NCBI GenBank assembly: GCA_003221825.1 | Contig: QHUE01000112.1 | Coordinates: forward strand, 1 to 16,182 | Direction: 5' to 3' | DNA length: 16,182 nucleotides | Source: Gemmatimonadota bacterium | GTDB taxonomy: Bacteria > Gemmatimonadota > Gemmatimonadetes > Gemmatimonadales > GWC2-71-9 | Shown: in pieces, positions 1 to 6,662 of the stretch | How the letters are laid out: each line of letters starts with the position of its first letter | How positions within the stretch are numbered: the stretch's first letter is position 1 | Notes under the pieces: generated by a model | What the model was told of the DNA's origin: nothing | The model's input: the letters and a program-made list of their open reading frames with translations, nothing else | Database searches by the model: none | Program-made: the position numbers and the translations under genes

Positions 1-1
1 A

Positions 2-85
2 GCCAACTTGTCACGGCGGGCCGCGATCGAGGAGACCCAAAACGCGGTAGCCCGTGTCACTTGCGAGGTCAAAATCCCGGGGTAA
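2..85 (+). CDS. C-terminal tail of a possible upstream gene (partial)
   Basis: Frame 2 is open from the window edge to a TAA at 83-85 and encodes about 27 residues ending in EVKIPG. The composition is that of an ordinary soluble protein (mixed charged and aliphatic residues), unlike the arginine-rich shadow frames here. No family can be recognised from so short a piece. The next gene starts 53 bases later with its own ribosome binding site, so this looks like the end of a preceding gene. It could equally be a chance opening. Confidence 0.35.
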   Translation, partial: ANLSRRAAIEETQNAVARVTCEVKIPG

Positions 86-138
86 GCTATAGGCCACCGA
101 CGACGCCCCTGCACCTTCCCAGCATAGGAGAAGATCCG

Positions 139-387
139 ATGCTTGAGCAGACGGAGTTCACGGAGAGCAGTTGGCCTGGACCGGGGTTCATGGAGCCGAT
201 GTTCCCGTCGGCGCCCGCGCCTGCGCCGACCCCATCGTCGATGCCGATGGAAGAGTCGCGCCCCTCTTCCAAGCCCAAGCCGAAGGCCAAGAAGAAAAAG
301 AAAGCGGCCAAGAAGGCGCGGCCGAAAGCCCGGAAGAAGACGGCGAAGAAGAAGAAAAAGGCAGCCAAGAAGAAACGTCGCCGCTAA
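139..387 (+). CDS. Small histone H1-like lysine/alanine-rich basic protein
   Basis: 82 residues. The start is set at ATG 139 because AGGAG (126-130) lies eight bases upstream; the same frame is open further upstream but has no such site. Residues 1-40 are acidic to neutral and rich in Pro and Met. From about residue 46 to the end the chain is almost only Lys, Ala, Arg and Pro (KKKKKAAKK-type blocks) and finishes in KKKRRR. Such tails resemble the C-terminal domain of eukaryotic histone H1 and bacterial H1-like proteins (AlgP, Hc1 type), which bind nucleic acid without sequence specificity. DNA or RNA binding is inferred from composition only. A hairpin follows within 20 bases, so the gene is probably transcribed as its own unit. 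No membrane helix or signal peptide is visible. Confidence 0.75.
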   Translation: MLEQTEFTESSWPGPGFMEPMFPSAPAPAPTPSSMPMEESRPSSKPKPKAKKKKKAAKKARPKARKKTAKKKKKAAKKKRRR

Positions 388-405
388 CAAGACTCGCTCT
401 GACAC

Positions 406-438
406 CCGCGGGAGCGTCTCGTCGAGACGCTCCCGCGG
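406..438 (+). terminator. Perfect 15-bp hairpin, probable terminator without a U-tract
   Basis: Arms 406-420 and 424-438 are perfectly complementary (CCGCGGGAGCGTCTC and its reverse complement) around a 3-base GTC loop. It lies between the basic protein gene and the lipoprotein gene. No T-run follows on either strand, so it is not a textbook intrinsic terminator. It could act as a Rho-independent stop of the stem-only type or as an mRNA 3'-end stabiliser. Confidence 0.6.
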
Positions 439-455
439 CGACGTTAAGGAGACTC

Positions 456-899
456 ATGCGTTTTCTCTTTTTCGCGTTGCTTCTGACGTCCTGTTCAGTG
501 CCCAAGATCCCGCTGGGGAATCCGCCCGAGGAAATCGCGGCGATGCTGCAACGCTCCGCCGCCGATTGGAATCGCGGCGACCTCGCCGGGTTCATGGGCG
601 ACTATGCGAACGACACGCTGACGAGCTACATGGCGGGCGGTCACCTGATGTATGGATGGCAGGCGATGTACGACCGCTACCAAAAGAATTACTTCGCCCC
701 CGGCAAGTCGCGCGACTCGCTCTCGTTCGACGAGCTGCACGTGCGCGTGCTGACGCCCGACTTTGCTTATGCCACCGCGCGCTTCAAGCTGTCGCGACGC
801 GACTCGGTCGTGGCGAGTGGGCCGTTCACGCTGGTGCTGCAGCGCCAGGGAGATCGGTGGCGCATCCTTCACGATCACACATCGGCAGATCCCAAGTGA
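456..899 (+). CDS. Lipoprotein with an NTF2/SnoaL-like (DUF4440-type) fold
   Basis: 147 residues. ATG 456 is preceded by AAGGA (446-450). The N-terminus is a short lipoprotein signal: hydrophobic residues 3-10, then lipobox LTSC with Cys13, so the mature protein should be anchored to a membrane. Residues about 28-140 match the cone-shaped NTF2-like pattern: an initial helix with DWNRGDLAGFMGDYANDT, a central YxxRYQKNY segment, and a closing strand pair ending GDRWRILHDHTS. That ending is typical of DUF4440/SnoaL-like proteins. The domain usually binds a small hydrophobic ligand or serves as a scaffold; no substrate can be told here. Its TGA overlaps the GTG start of the next gene (GTGA, 896-899), implying translational coupling with the amidohydrolase. 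Confidence 0.85.
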   Translation: MRFLFFALLLTSCSVPKIPLGNPPEEIAAMLQRSAADWNRGDLAGFMGDYANDTLTSYMAGGHLMYGWQAMYDRYQKNYFAPGKSRDSLSFDELHVRVLTPDFAYATARFKLSRRDSVVASGPFTLVLQRQGDRWRILHDHTSADPK

Positions 900-2263
900 C
901 CGTCCGGCCGTCAGGCCGTCCGACCGTCGCGCTTGCTCTGCTGCTCCTCGCCGGCTGCAACAAGCTCCTGCCACCGAAGGATTCGGTCATCGCGCTCGAG
1001 GGCGCGACGCTCATCGACGGTGCGGGTGGCGCGCCGAAGCAGGACGCGCTCATCATCATCCGCAACGGCCACATCGACGCGATCGCCCGCGTCAACGAAA
1101 TCCCGATTCCCAAGAGCGCCGAGCGTATCAATCTCGTGGGGAAGACCGTGATGCCGGGGCTGATCGACGCGCACGCGCACGTGGAACGGTGGGCCGCGGG
1201 ACGCTATGTCGCCTGGGGGGTGACGACCGTACGGGATCTGCACGGCGGCAGCGACACGGTGCTCGCGCTCAGAAATGCACTGAACCTGGGATCTCTCGTG
1301 GGGCCGCGCATGTTCAGCGCGGGCGCGATGATCGACGGTGTGCCACCGACTTACCCCAACGCCACCGGGATCGCGACCCCCGAGCAGGCGCGCCGCGCCG
1401 TGGACCAGCATGCGGTGGCCGGAGTCGACTATCTCAAGATCTACACGAAGGTCACGCCGGCGCTGCTGCGGCCGCTGCTCGACGAGGCCGAGAAGCTGCG
1501 GCTCCCGGTCGCCGCGCATCTCGGGAAGACCGACGCGCTGACCGCCGCGCGCGCCGGCGTCATCTCGATCGAGCACATGGCCGGCGTCGTCCAGGCGGCG
1601 ACCGGTGACCCGTCGTACGCGACGGCGCACAACAGCTTTCTCGCGGGATGGACGGCGGAGGAAAAGGGGTGGGCGGGCCTCGACTCCGGCGCCGTCGCGC
1701 GCACCGCGCGCTCGCTCGCGCAAACCAAAGTGACGATCGTCCCCACGCTCGTCGTGCACGACATCCTTTCGCGTCTCGACAACCCGATTCTGCTCACGCG
1801 TCCCGGGATGGAGGACGTGCCCGAGAACGCGCAGAGCGTCCGCAGCGTGCCGAGTCTGCTGCGCCGCACCGGATGGCACACGGGCGACTTCGCCGCGTTT
1901 CGCCGTTCGCGCCGCCGCCAGGATCAGTTCGTGCGCGAGTACAAACGCGCTGGGGGGCCGATCGCCGCCGGCTCGGACGCCGCGAATCAACTCCTCATCC
2001 CGGGTTACTCGCTCCACGAAGAGATGGCGCTGCTCGTGGCGGCCGGTCTGACCCCGCTCGAGGCGATCACCGCTGCCACGCGCCGCGGCGCGCAACTGCT
2101 CCACGCCGACTCCCTCGGCATGCTGGCGCCCGGCAAGGTCGCCGACCTCGTCGTGCTCAACGGCAACCCCGCGGCCAACATCCTCAGCACGCGCAACATC
2201 GCGATGGTCATTATCCGCGGCCGGGTCATCCGGCCCGATTCCCTGAGAGCCACATGGAAATGA
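896..2263 (+). CDS. Lipoprotein amidohydrolase, imidazolonepropionase-like (prolidase/dipeptidase type)
   Basis: 455 residues from GTG 896. This start gives a clean lipoprotein signal (hydrophobic 11-19, lipobox LAGC, Cys21) and overlaps the preceding stop by four bases. Metal-binding landmarks of the amidohydrolase superfamily are in order: DAHAH with His93 and His95, Lys181 in KIYTK (likely carboxylated bridging lysine), His208 in AAHLGK, His227 in IEHM, and Asp361 in GSDA. The C-terminus has the usual LTPLEAI...GMLAPGKVADLVVL ending. Members of this subgroup include Xaa-Pro dipeptidases and other cyclic-amide hydrolases, so hydrolysis of small peptides or amides at the cell surface is the likely role; the substrate is not determinable. 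The first residues are encoded by an octamer repeat array (898-929). Confidence 0.9.
   Translation: MTVRPSGRPTVALALLLLAGCNKLLPPKDSVIALEGATLIDGAGGAPKQDALIIIRNGHIDAIARVNEIPIPKSAERINLVGKTVMPGLIDAHAHVERWAAGRYVAWGVTTVRDLHGGSDTVLALRNALNLGSLVGPRMFSAGAMIDGVPPTYPNATGIATPEQARRAVDQHAVAGVDYLKIYTKVTPALLRPLLDEAEKLRLPVAAHLGKTDALTAARAGVISIEHMAGVVQAATGDPSYATAHNSFLAGWTAEEKGWAGLDSGAVARTARSLAQTKVTIVPTLVVHDILSRLDNPILLTRPGMEDVPENAQSVRSVPSLLRRTGWHTGDFAAFRRSRRRQDQFVREYKRAGGPIAAGSDAANQLLIPGYSLHEEMALLVAAGLTPLEAITAATRRGAQLLHADSLGMLAPGKVADLVVLNGNPAANILSTRNIAMVIIRGRVIRPDSLRATWK
898..929 (+). repeat. Four tandem 8-bp units (GRCCGTCN) on a stop/start overlap
   Basis: Units lie at 898-905, 906-913, 914-921 and 922-929: GACCGTCC, GGCCGTCA, GGCCGTCC and GACCGTCG. 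The array begins on the G of the GTG start codon of the amidohydrolase lipoprotein, inside its overlap with the previous stop. It encodes the residues just before the signal-peptide hydrophobic core. The same unit in reverse orientation forms a second 32-bp array at 7796-7827. Confidence 0.85.
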
Positions 2264-3975
2264 CAAAAACGCCATCGGCCATCAGCCGTCTGTGCTTCCT
2301 CCTATTGATCACCTTATTGATCACCGCCTGCGGCCCGGCCGGCTCCGCCGCGAACGACGGACCATATGACGTGATCCTCAAGGGCGGCTGGATCGTGGAC
2401 GGCAGCGGCAATCCGCGCTACGCCGGTGACGTTGCCGTCACCGGCGACCGCATCGCCGCGGTTGGCTATCTGAACGGCGCGCAGGCGCGCGACACGATCG
2501 ACGCGACCGGCCTGGTGGTCGCTCCCGGATTCATCGACATGCTCGGCCAGTCCGAGACGAACGTCCTGATCGACAACCGCGTGCTGAGCAAGATCAGCCA
2601 GGGCGTTACGACCGAAGTCACCGGCGAAGGCGGCTCAGTCGCACCACTCACGGACCTTCTCGTCGTCGACGACTCCGCGTGGATGAAGAAGTACGGCGTG
2701 CAGGAGGATTGGCGCGATCTGAACGGCTACTTCGCGCATCTCGCACGATCCGGCAGCACGGTCAACATCGCGACGTTCGTCGGGGCGACGCAGGTACGCC
2801 TCGCCGTCGTAGGCAAGCAGGATCGTCATGCGACGCCGGAGGAGCTGGCCCGCATGGTGGCGCTCGTGGACACGGCTATGGAGCAAGGCGCACTGGGCGT
2901 CTCGACCGCGCTCGAATATGCGCCCGCGATCTACGCGCCGACCGAGGAGGTCATCGCGCTCGCGAAAGCCGCGCGGCGACACGGCGGCGTGTACGCGACC
3001 CACATGCGCAACGAGGGCGGCCAGATCGACCAGGCGCTGGACGAAACGTTCCGCATCGCCCGCGAGGCCGAGATCCCCGCCGAGATCTGGCATCTCAAGG
3101 TGTCGGGACGGCGCAACTGGGGCCGGATGCCGCACGTGCTGGCCCGGATCGACTCGGCGCGCGCCGCGGGGCTGGACATCACGGCCGACCAGTATCCCTA
3201 TCTCGCCGGGGCGACCTCGCTCGACGCGTCTGTCCCGGCGTGGGCTCACTCGGGCGGGAATGATTCGCTCATCGCGCGGCTGCGCAATCCTATCATCCGC
3301 GCGCGACTCCGCGCCGAGCTGCTGGCGCCGCCCCAAATGATGGACCGCTTTTACCGCGCCACCGAAGGGCCGCAGGGCGTCATCGTCTTCCCCTTTGAAG
3401 ACTCGCTGCATTATCTCCAGGGGAAGCGCCTCTCCGAGATCGCGGCGCAACGCCACCGCGATCCCATCGAGACGATGTTCGACCTCATCATCGCCGATAA
3501 CGCGCACAGCGGAGCCATCTACTTCCTCATGGACGAGGCCGACGTGCGGGCGGCGATGCAGGAATGGTGGGTCGCCGTGAACACCGACGCGAGCGGCGTC
3601 GCGCCCGACGGCCCGTTCGGCAGTCAGGGCACACACCCCCGCTCCTACGGGTCGTTTGCCCGCATCCTCGGCCGCTATGTGCGGGATCAAAAGTTGATGC
3701 CGCTCGAGTTCGCAGTGCGCAAGATGACGTCGCTCGCGGCGCAGCGCGTTGGTCTCGCCGATCGCGGCCTCGTGAGGCCCGGGATGTTCGCCGATATCAC
3801 CGTCTTCAATCCTGCGACCGTGATCGATCGCGCGACGTTCGAGAAGCCGCATCAGACGTCGGTCGGGATTGAGTACGTGTTCGTGAATGGGCAGATGGTG
3901 TTGAAGCAGGGGCAGATGACGAGCGCGCGTCCGGGCCGGGGCCTCAGGGGTCCGGGATACCGCGGGTCGCACTAG
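2254..3975 (+). CDS. Exported amidohydrolase, N-acyl-D-amino-acid deacylase family variant
   Basis: 573 residues. ATG 2254 is taken as the start (GAGAG four bases upstream); ATG 2260, two codons later and overlapping the previous TGA, is an alternative. Residues 11-26 form a lipoprotein signal ending ITAC (Cys26). The body follows D-aminoacylase: YDVILKGGWIVDGSGNP at 38-54, His250 in THMRNEGG, His280 in WHLKVSG, and Asp445 in NTDASG. The C-terminal PGMFADITVFNP completes the composite beta domain. Unusually, the place where the first strand normally carries HxH reads APGFIDMLGQSE, and the position near the family's metal-binding Cys reads TGEGGS with Glu125. Deacylation or ring opening of an N-acyl or D-amino acid compound in the periplasm is the family expectation. 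The altered metal ligands make the true reaction uncertain. Confidence 0.85.
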   Translation: MEMTKTPSAISRLCFLLLITLLITACGPAGSAANDGPYDVILKGGWIVDGSGNPRYAGDVAVTGDRIAAVGYLNGAQARDTIDATGLVVAPGFIDMLGQSETNVLIDNRVLSKISQGVTTEVTGEGGSVAPLTDLLVVDDSAWMKKYGVQEDWRDLNGYFAHLARSGSTVNIATFVGATQVRLAVVGKQDRHATPEELARMVALVDTAMEQGALGVSTALEYAPAIYAPTEEVIALAKAARRHGGVYATHMRNEGGQIDQALDETFRIAREAEIPAEIWHLKVSGRRNWGRMPHVLARIDSARAAGLDITADQYPYLAGATSLDASVPAWAHSGGNDSLIARLRNPIIRARLRAELLAPPQMMDRFYRATEGPQGVIVFPFEDSLHYLQGKRLSEIAAQRHRDPIETMFDLIIADNAHSGAIYFLMDEADVRAAMQEWWVAVNTDASGVAPDGPFGSQGTHPRSYGSFARILGRYVRDQKLMPLEFAVRKMTSLAAQRVGLADRGLVRPGMFADITVFNPATVIDRATFEKPHQTSVGIEYVFVNGQMVLKQGQMTSARPGRGLRGPGYRGSH

Positions 3976-3976
3976 G

Positions 3977-4360
3977 GTGACGCTTGGCCGGTTGGTGCTC
4001 GCGTGGTTCCTGGTTGCGGTTTGGTTTGGGGTTTCGTTGTGGGTCAATCTCTTTATCGTTGCCGGCGTCCTACGAATCCTGAGCCGCCTGGGGGACGGCG
4101 TTCTCGCCAACATTCCAGGGACACTGCTTTACTGGAGGGCTCTCGAAGCCCTCGCGCTGACTCTCTTCGCTTCGTTATGGTTTGATTCGCTGGGCAGCGG
4201 CCAATGGTGGTTGGTGTTTCTGTTGGTGGGGATTCTCGCAACCGTTCCCGTGCAACTCCTAGAACGGAATGGACTGGGCCGCGCGTTCGTAGTCGCAGAG
4301 GCTGGGGAGCTTCTCCGCTATCTCGTTGCGGGTGCCCTGCTCGCCTGGCGTCTTTCGTAG
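3977..4360 (+). CDS. Four-helix integral membrane protein, function unknown
   Basis: 127 residues from GTG 3977, one base after the previous stop. Four hydrophobic segments are visible at about 6-32, 50-68, 75-94 and 106-125, separated by short polar turns; the chain starts MTLGRLVLAWFL and ends LLAWRLS. There is no signal peptide cleavage site and no recognisable catalytic motif. The coding sequence is less GC-rich and uses more T-ending codons than the genes on both sides. That may just reflect hydrophobic codons (TTT, GTT, TGG) or may indicate a different history. I do not recognise the family. Its position between the amidohydrolases and selD gives little functional hint. Confidence 0.65.
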   Translation: MTLGRLVLAWFLVAVWFGVSLWVNLFIVAGVLRILSRLGDGVLANIPGTLLYWRALEALALTLFASLWFDSLGSGQWWLVFLLVGILATVPVQLLERNGLGRAFVVAEAGELLRYLVAGALLAWRLS

Positions 4361-4377
4361 CTATCTTCGCAGGACAC

Positions 4378-5230
4378 ATGACCACGATTCGACTGACTGC
4401 GCTGTCGCACGGCGCCGGCTGAGCCTGCAAGCTCGGCCCCGCCGAGTTGGCGCAGGTCTTGCGCCACGTGCCGACTGAACCTCGTCGGCTGGCCGCGCGA
4501 CACGCTCCCCTACGAGCTCCTCGGCGAGGTGCTGCGCGGCGGCGCCGACATCGCGAAAGAGGCGGGCGCGTTCGTGCTCGGCGGACATTCGGTCGACGAT
4601 CCGGAGCCCAAGTACGGCATGGTCGCGATCGGCGAGCTGCATCCCAACCGCATCGTGACGCTCGCGCGGGCGAGGGCCGGCGACGCCCTCGTGCTGACCA
4701 AACCGATCGGCACCGGCGTGCTCACGACCGCGCTGAAGCGTGATCTCGCCACCGCGGCTGATCTCGCGGAGGCAGTGCGATCGATGGCCACGCTGAATGC
4801 CGGCGCCGCGCGCGCGATGCGCGCGACGGGAGGCGGAGTGCATGCCGCGACCGATGTCACGGGGTTCGGCCTGCTGGGTCACTTGCACAACATGCTCATG
4901 GCCAGCGGCCTGGCCGCCGAGATCGATGCGGCGTCCGTCCCGCTGTTCCCCCAGGCGGCCGCGCTGGCCGAGCGCGGTGCGGTGCCAGGCGGCACCAAAC
5001 GCAACCGCGACGCCCTGTCCCCCCACGTCAGCTTCGCCGCTCGAGTCCCGGAGCCGATTCGCGTGCTGCTGTTCGACGCGCAGACGTCGGGTGGGTTATT
5101 GATCGCGGTGGACCCCGATCGGGCCGGCGCGCTGCTCGCGACGCTGGAGCGGGAGGGGACTCCGGCGGCGGCGCGGATCGGCCGCATCACGCGCGCCGGG
5201 GTCGGGGCCGGCGCGATCACGGTGGGCTGA
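4378..5230 (+). pseudogene. selD: Selenide, water dikinase (selenophosphate synthetase), UGA-containing, internally deleted and frameshifted
   Basis: SelD makes selenophosphate from selenide and ATP for selenocysteine and selenouridine synthesis. ATG 4378 (AGGA just upstream) encodes MTTIRLTALSHGAG, then an in-frame TGA (4420-4422), then ACKLGPAELAQVLRHVP. This is the SelD N-terminus with the codon at the catalytic Cys/Sec position being UGA, as in selenoprotein SelDs; the neighbouring Lys is kept. At about 4474 the reading moves to the +1 frame and resumes at LNLVGWPRDTLPYELLGEVL. It continues intact to the TGA at 5228-5230 and includes GGHSVDDPEPKYG, TKPIGTG and ATDVTGFGLLGH. About 60 residues are missing at the junction, including the two N-terminal metal-binding Asp regions (equivalents of E. 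coli Asp51 and Asp91). A gene caller would report only the 3' part from GTG 4529. Either a pseudogene or a misassembled intact gene. Confidence 0.88.
4420..4456 (+). promoter_or_regulatory. Selenocysteine UGA codon with SECIS-like hairpin
   Basis: The TGA at 4420-4422 sits at the SelD active-site position. Immediately downstream, 4424-4428 (CCTGC) pairs with 4452-4456 (GCAGG). An inner stem 4432-4437 (CTCGGC) pairs with 4441-4446 (GCCGAG) around a CCC loop, extended by G-U and A-U pairs at 4431/4447 and 4430/4448. A small internal loop separates the two stems. Size and distance from UGA fit a bacterial SECIS element read by SelB. The apical loop lacks the G commonly seen in its first positions unless the top pair opens, so the fold is plausible, not proven. 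Confidence 0.6.
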
Positions 5231-5479
5231 GTGCGCGCGCGTCCCCCGGCGATACCTGAATACCGCTCCCTGACGCCCGAGGCGCTCGATGCACTCGAGC
5301 GGGCGGTCCGCGAGCGGCGGCGGGTAGCGCTGCGGCGCCGGGGCACCGAATATGTCGTGGTGGCCGAGCGCCTGGAGATGAGTGAACGCGACGACGTACT
5401 GGCAGGGCGGCTCCCGATGACCGGTGAGCTGCTCACATTCCGGCTGCATGATCTGGAGAGCTTCGCGGTGCTCCCCTGA
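5231..5479 (+). CDS. Small conserved-looking protein, function unknown
   Basis: 82 residues from GTG 5231, directly abutting the selD stop. The N-terminal half is a basic helix-forming stretch (LTPEALDALERAVRERRR), followed by a strand-rich part (VALRRRGTEYVVVAERLE) and a C-terminal piece (RLPMTGELLTFRLHDLESF). No cysteine pairs, signal peptide or membrane segment are present. The charged helix plus beta strands suggest a small soluble protein, possibly binding nucleic acid or a partner protein. No family is recognised. Placement between selD and the universal stress gene suggests co-transcription only. Confidence 0.7.
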   Translation: MRARPPAIPEYRSLTPEALDALERAVRERRRVALRRRGTEYVVVAERLEMSERDDVLAGRLPMTGELLTFRLHDLESFAVLP

Positions 5480-5494
5480 GCGCCGCTCCGAATC

Positions 5495-6084
5495 GTGTTT
5501 ACACGCCTGCTCGTGGGTCTAGACGGCAGTCCCAACGCCGACGAGGCGCTGGAGCAGGCAGTCCATCTCGCCCAGCGGTTCAAGGCCACGGTGGTGGTGG
5601 CACATGTGCGGGAGGGGCACGGCAAGGGCCGCCGCACCTCCGATGCGGGCGAGCTGCTGCAGCGCGCGCAGGAGCGCGTCGCCGACGCCGGGTTGGCAGT
5701 CGAGACGATTCTCAAGCACGGCGACCCGGACACCGAGCTGGCGGAGCTGGCGCGCGACGTCGACATGGCGCTGGTGGGCCGCCGCGGCCGTTCGTCGCGG
5801 GCCGACGTCCTCGGCGGGACGGTCACGTCGCTGATTCGCATCGCAGAGCGGTCCGTCGTCGTGTGCGGCAGCAAGCCGTCGCCGATGAATTCCTGCGCGG
5901 TGGCGTACGATGGCCGCGAAACGGCGCAACGCGCGCTCGCGCTCGTCGCGCGTTTCGCGAGCGCCGGTGCGATGCCCTGTTCGCCGGCGCCCATGTCGGG
6001 TCGGGACGGCGCAGCGACGTGACGGTCTCGCACGCCGAGGAGATCCTGCTGAATACCGACATTCCGGTCGTCATTCAGCCATGA
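5495..6084 (+). pseudogene. Tandem-domain universal stress protein (UspA family), frameshifted with a deletion in domain 2
   Basis: GTG 5495 opens FTRLLVGLDGSPNADEALEQ, a standard Usp domain start. Domain 1 is complete to about residue 125 and carries the ATP-binding pattern G-2x-G-9x-G-T (Gly95, Gly98, Gly108, Thr109). Domain 2 starts at CAVAYDGRETAQRALALVARF, but in this frame it ends in an unrelated tail and a TGA at 6020-6022. The true end of a Usp domain (DALFAGAHVG ... SHAEEILLNTDIPVVIQP) is present in the +2-shifted frame, stopping at 6082-6084. The junction is near 5960-5975, with about 70-80 residues of domain 2 missing. The intact first domain could still be made as a 175-residue product (5495-6022). 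Usp proteins bind ATP or AMP and act in stress survival. Confidence 0.8.
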
Positions 6085-6662
6085 CCACCCCGTTCGTGCT
6101 CGTGCATGCGGACGAAAGCTGCCTGGGCAACGATTCCACGAAGCCGAGCCGGGGCGGCAACGCGGCGCTGATTGAGGCGCCGGCGGGAGACAGCGTGGCG
6201 CGCTGGGATTTCTACGAGTGCTCGCCGCAAACGACGAACAACAAGATGGCCTTGGCGGGCGCCATCGCGGCGCTGGAATGGATTCGGCGCCAATGGCGTC
6301 ATGCGCTGGTGCACTTCGTCTCCGACTCCGAGTATCTGGTCAAAGGCATGCAGGAGTGGCGCAAGGATTGGAAAGCTCGCGGCTGGCGCCGCAAAACGGG
6401 CCCGCTCGAGAACGCCGATCTCTGGCAGAAGCTCGACCAGGTCGATGGCGCGCACACGGTGGAATGGCGCTGGGTGCGCGGCCACAACGAGCATGTCAAG
6501 AACGAGTACGCGAACGCCCTGGCGATCCGCGCCGCCGACCAGCAGGAGCGCTCCAACGGCCTGATTCCATCCGGTTTCGACACCTGGCTGGCGCAGCAGC
6601 GGGCGCGCGGCAAATACATGGACTTCGATCCCGATAAGGAGCTGCATGAGCGCAGCAAGTAA
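6081..6662 (+). CDS. Ribonuclease HI homologue with altered catalytic residues
   Basis: 193 residues; ATG 6081 overlaps the preceding TGA by four bases. The RNase HI fold is clear: HADESCLGN with Asp11 (equivalent of E. coli Asp10), TTNNKMALAGAIAALEW, SDSEYLVKGMQEW with Asp82 (Asp70), the basic protrusion WKARGWRRKTGPLENADLW, and VRGHNEHVKNEYANALA. Two of the four carboxylates that bind the catalytic Mg ions are changed. The Glu48 position is Ala57 (KMAL in place of RMEL), and the Asp134 position is Asn145 (EYANALA in place of ERCDELA). His135 (His124) is kept. The C-terminus extends about 35 residues past the usual end. RNase HI cuts RNA in RNA/DNA hybrids; with these changes the protein may bind hybrids without cutting, or cut poorly. 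It overlaps the deaminase gene by 17 bases. Confidence 0.85.
   Translation: MTTPFVLVHADESCLGNDSTKPSRGGNAALIEAPAGDSVARWDFYECSPQTTNNKMALAGAIAALEWIRRQWRHALVHFVSDSEYLVKGMQEWRKDWKARGWRRKTGPLENADLWQKLDQVDGAHTVEWRWVRGHNEHVKNEYANALAIRAADQQERSNGLIPSGFDTWLAQQRARGKYMDFDPDKELHERSK

Noticed and set aside
143..895. Upstream extension of the amidohydrolase frame to 143.
   Set aside because: The upstream part is arginine-rich shadow sequence of two other genes. GTG 896 gives a proper lipoprotein signal.
1648..2253. Upstream extension of the D-aminoacylase frame.
   Set aside because: It overlaps the well-supported amidohydrolase and is Arg/Ala/Pro-rich noise. The lipoprotein signal starts at 2254.
911..2275. 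Long open frame on the minus strand (454 codons), and similar ones at 2635-4113, 6496-7689 and 12203-14062.
   Set aside because: Composition is Arg/His/Ala/Gly-rich with no recognisable domains, and each lies opposite a firmly identified + strand gene. This is expected in high-GC DNA.
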